A stretch of DNA of 64,000 nt, from the NCBI RefSeq assembly GCF_003852525.1, contig NZ_QAJL01000001.1, positions 606,983 to 670,982 of the forward strand, given 5' to 3'. Positions 63,827 to 64,000 of the stretch are shown here, piece after piece; the stretch's first letter is position 1, and each line of letters opens with the position of its first letter. Both the position numbers and the translations under genes were made by a program. The stretch is from Pedobacter sp. KBW06. Lineage in GTDB: Bacteria > Bacteroidota > Bacteroidia > Sphingobacteriales > Sphingobacteriaceae. The notes below the pieces were generated by a model. It made no database searches and was not told the DNA's origin. It worked only from the letters and a program-made list of their open reading frames with translations.

Positions 63827-64000
63827 ATGATATTTTTATCCGCTCAACCCGACCAATACTATTTCCTGTGGCAACTGCAATTGCAGTTGTTCAATTTCCA
63901 GCGACTGGGAATTCATCCCCATCAGATTCATGTATTGATTGGTTATGATCCGAAAAGAGGTTTATCTACTTATTTTAAGGATTTGATTAAACAACACCCG
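63827..64000 (+). CDS. Unrecognised protein of the peptide locus (3' truncated)
   Basis: The first 58 codons are visible before the window ends. The start reads MIFLSAQPDQYYFLWQLQLQ and continues FNFQRLGIHPHQIHVLIGYD. There is no signal peptide, so the protein is probably cytoplasmic. Proteins with this start are, as far as I recall, found near GG-leader peptides in Bacteroidota, without a named function. The strand-helix-strand beginning resembles Rossmann or glycosyltransferase-like folds, which is only an impression. It lies 5 bp after the TlpA-like gene and is surely in the same operon. Confidence 0.65.
   Translation, partial: MIFLSAQPDQYYFLWQLQLQLFNFQRLGIHPHQIHVLIGYDPKRGLSTYFKDLIKQHP

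Overview
The window looks like chromosomal DNA of a Bacteroidota member, most likely Sphingobacteriaceae close to Pedobacter; the genus is an inference. It carries SusC/SusD outer-membrane pairs, a one-protein hybrid two-component sensor, an RND metal pump fused to a TolC-type channel, starts without clear Shine-Dalgarno sites, and promoter-like TAnnTTTG boxes. No rRNA, tRNA, CRISPR array or complete insertion sequence was seen.

Region 1 (1-14 kb) is mostly metal and metalloid defence. An arsenic operon (DUF6428 protein, thioredoxin-type arsenate reductase, ACR3 arsenite exporter) is followed on the other strand by a small secreted protein and an M60-like metallopeptidase. Then comes a plus-strand heavy-metal operon: DUF6660 protein, CzcA-TolC fusion, CzcB adaptor, VOC protein, Fur-family regulator and a His-rich P1B ATPase. 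A perfect palindrome lies between the Fur gene and the ATPase, just ahead of a promoter-like box.

Region 2 (14-45 kb) is a large polysaccharide utilization locus. One plus-strand beta-helix gene is followed by a roughly 490-bp intergenic stretch holding a 110-bp repeat element. A tightly packed minus-strand run follows, from SusC at 39.9 kb to a two-domain esterase at 16.1 kb. In order of transcription it encodes SusC, SusD, a fasciclin-like lipoprotein, GH2, GH95, GH31, a PF05426-type lyase, GH29, GH88, a PF14099-type lyase, GH29, PL6, a beta-helix protein and the esterase. An AraC regulator and a 1354-residue hybrid two-component system sit upstream. Lyases plus GH88 point to a uronic-acid polymer; four fucosidase-type enzymes (two GH29 and one GH95 here, one GH95 in region 4) point to alpha-L-fucose or alpha-L-galactose decorations; the esterase points to O-acyl groups.

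Region 3 (45-55 kb) has a second SusC/SusD pair with a large zinc metalloprotease, bracketed by a LytTR response regulator and a LytS-like sensor kinase. It looks like a protein or peptide acquisition system. Region 4 (55-61 kb) is a smaller glycan operon of GH95, sulfatase and GH109, suited to sulfated, fucosylated, GalNAc-containing glycans.

Region 5 (61.2 kb to the end) is the start of a ribosomally made peptide locus. It has a double-glycine leader peptide with a six-cysteine C-C-CC-C-C core, a strong intercistronic hairpin, a secreted protein, a thioredoxin-fold TlpA-like protein, and the first 58 codons of an unrecognised gene. This is the most promising candidate for an undescribed system.
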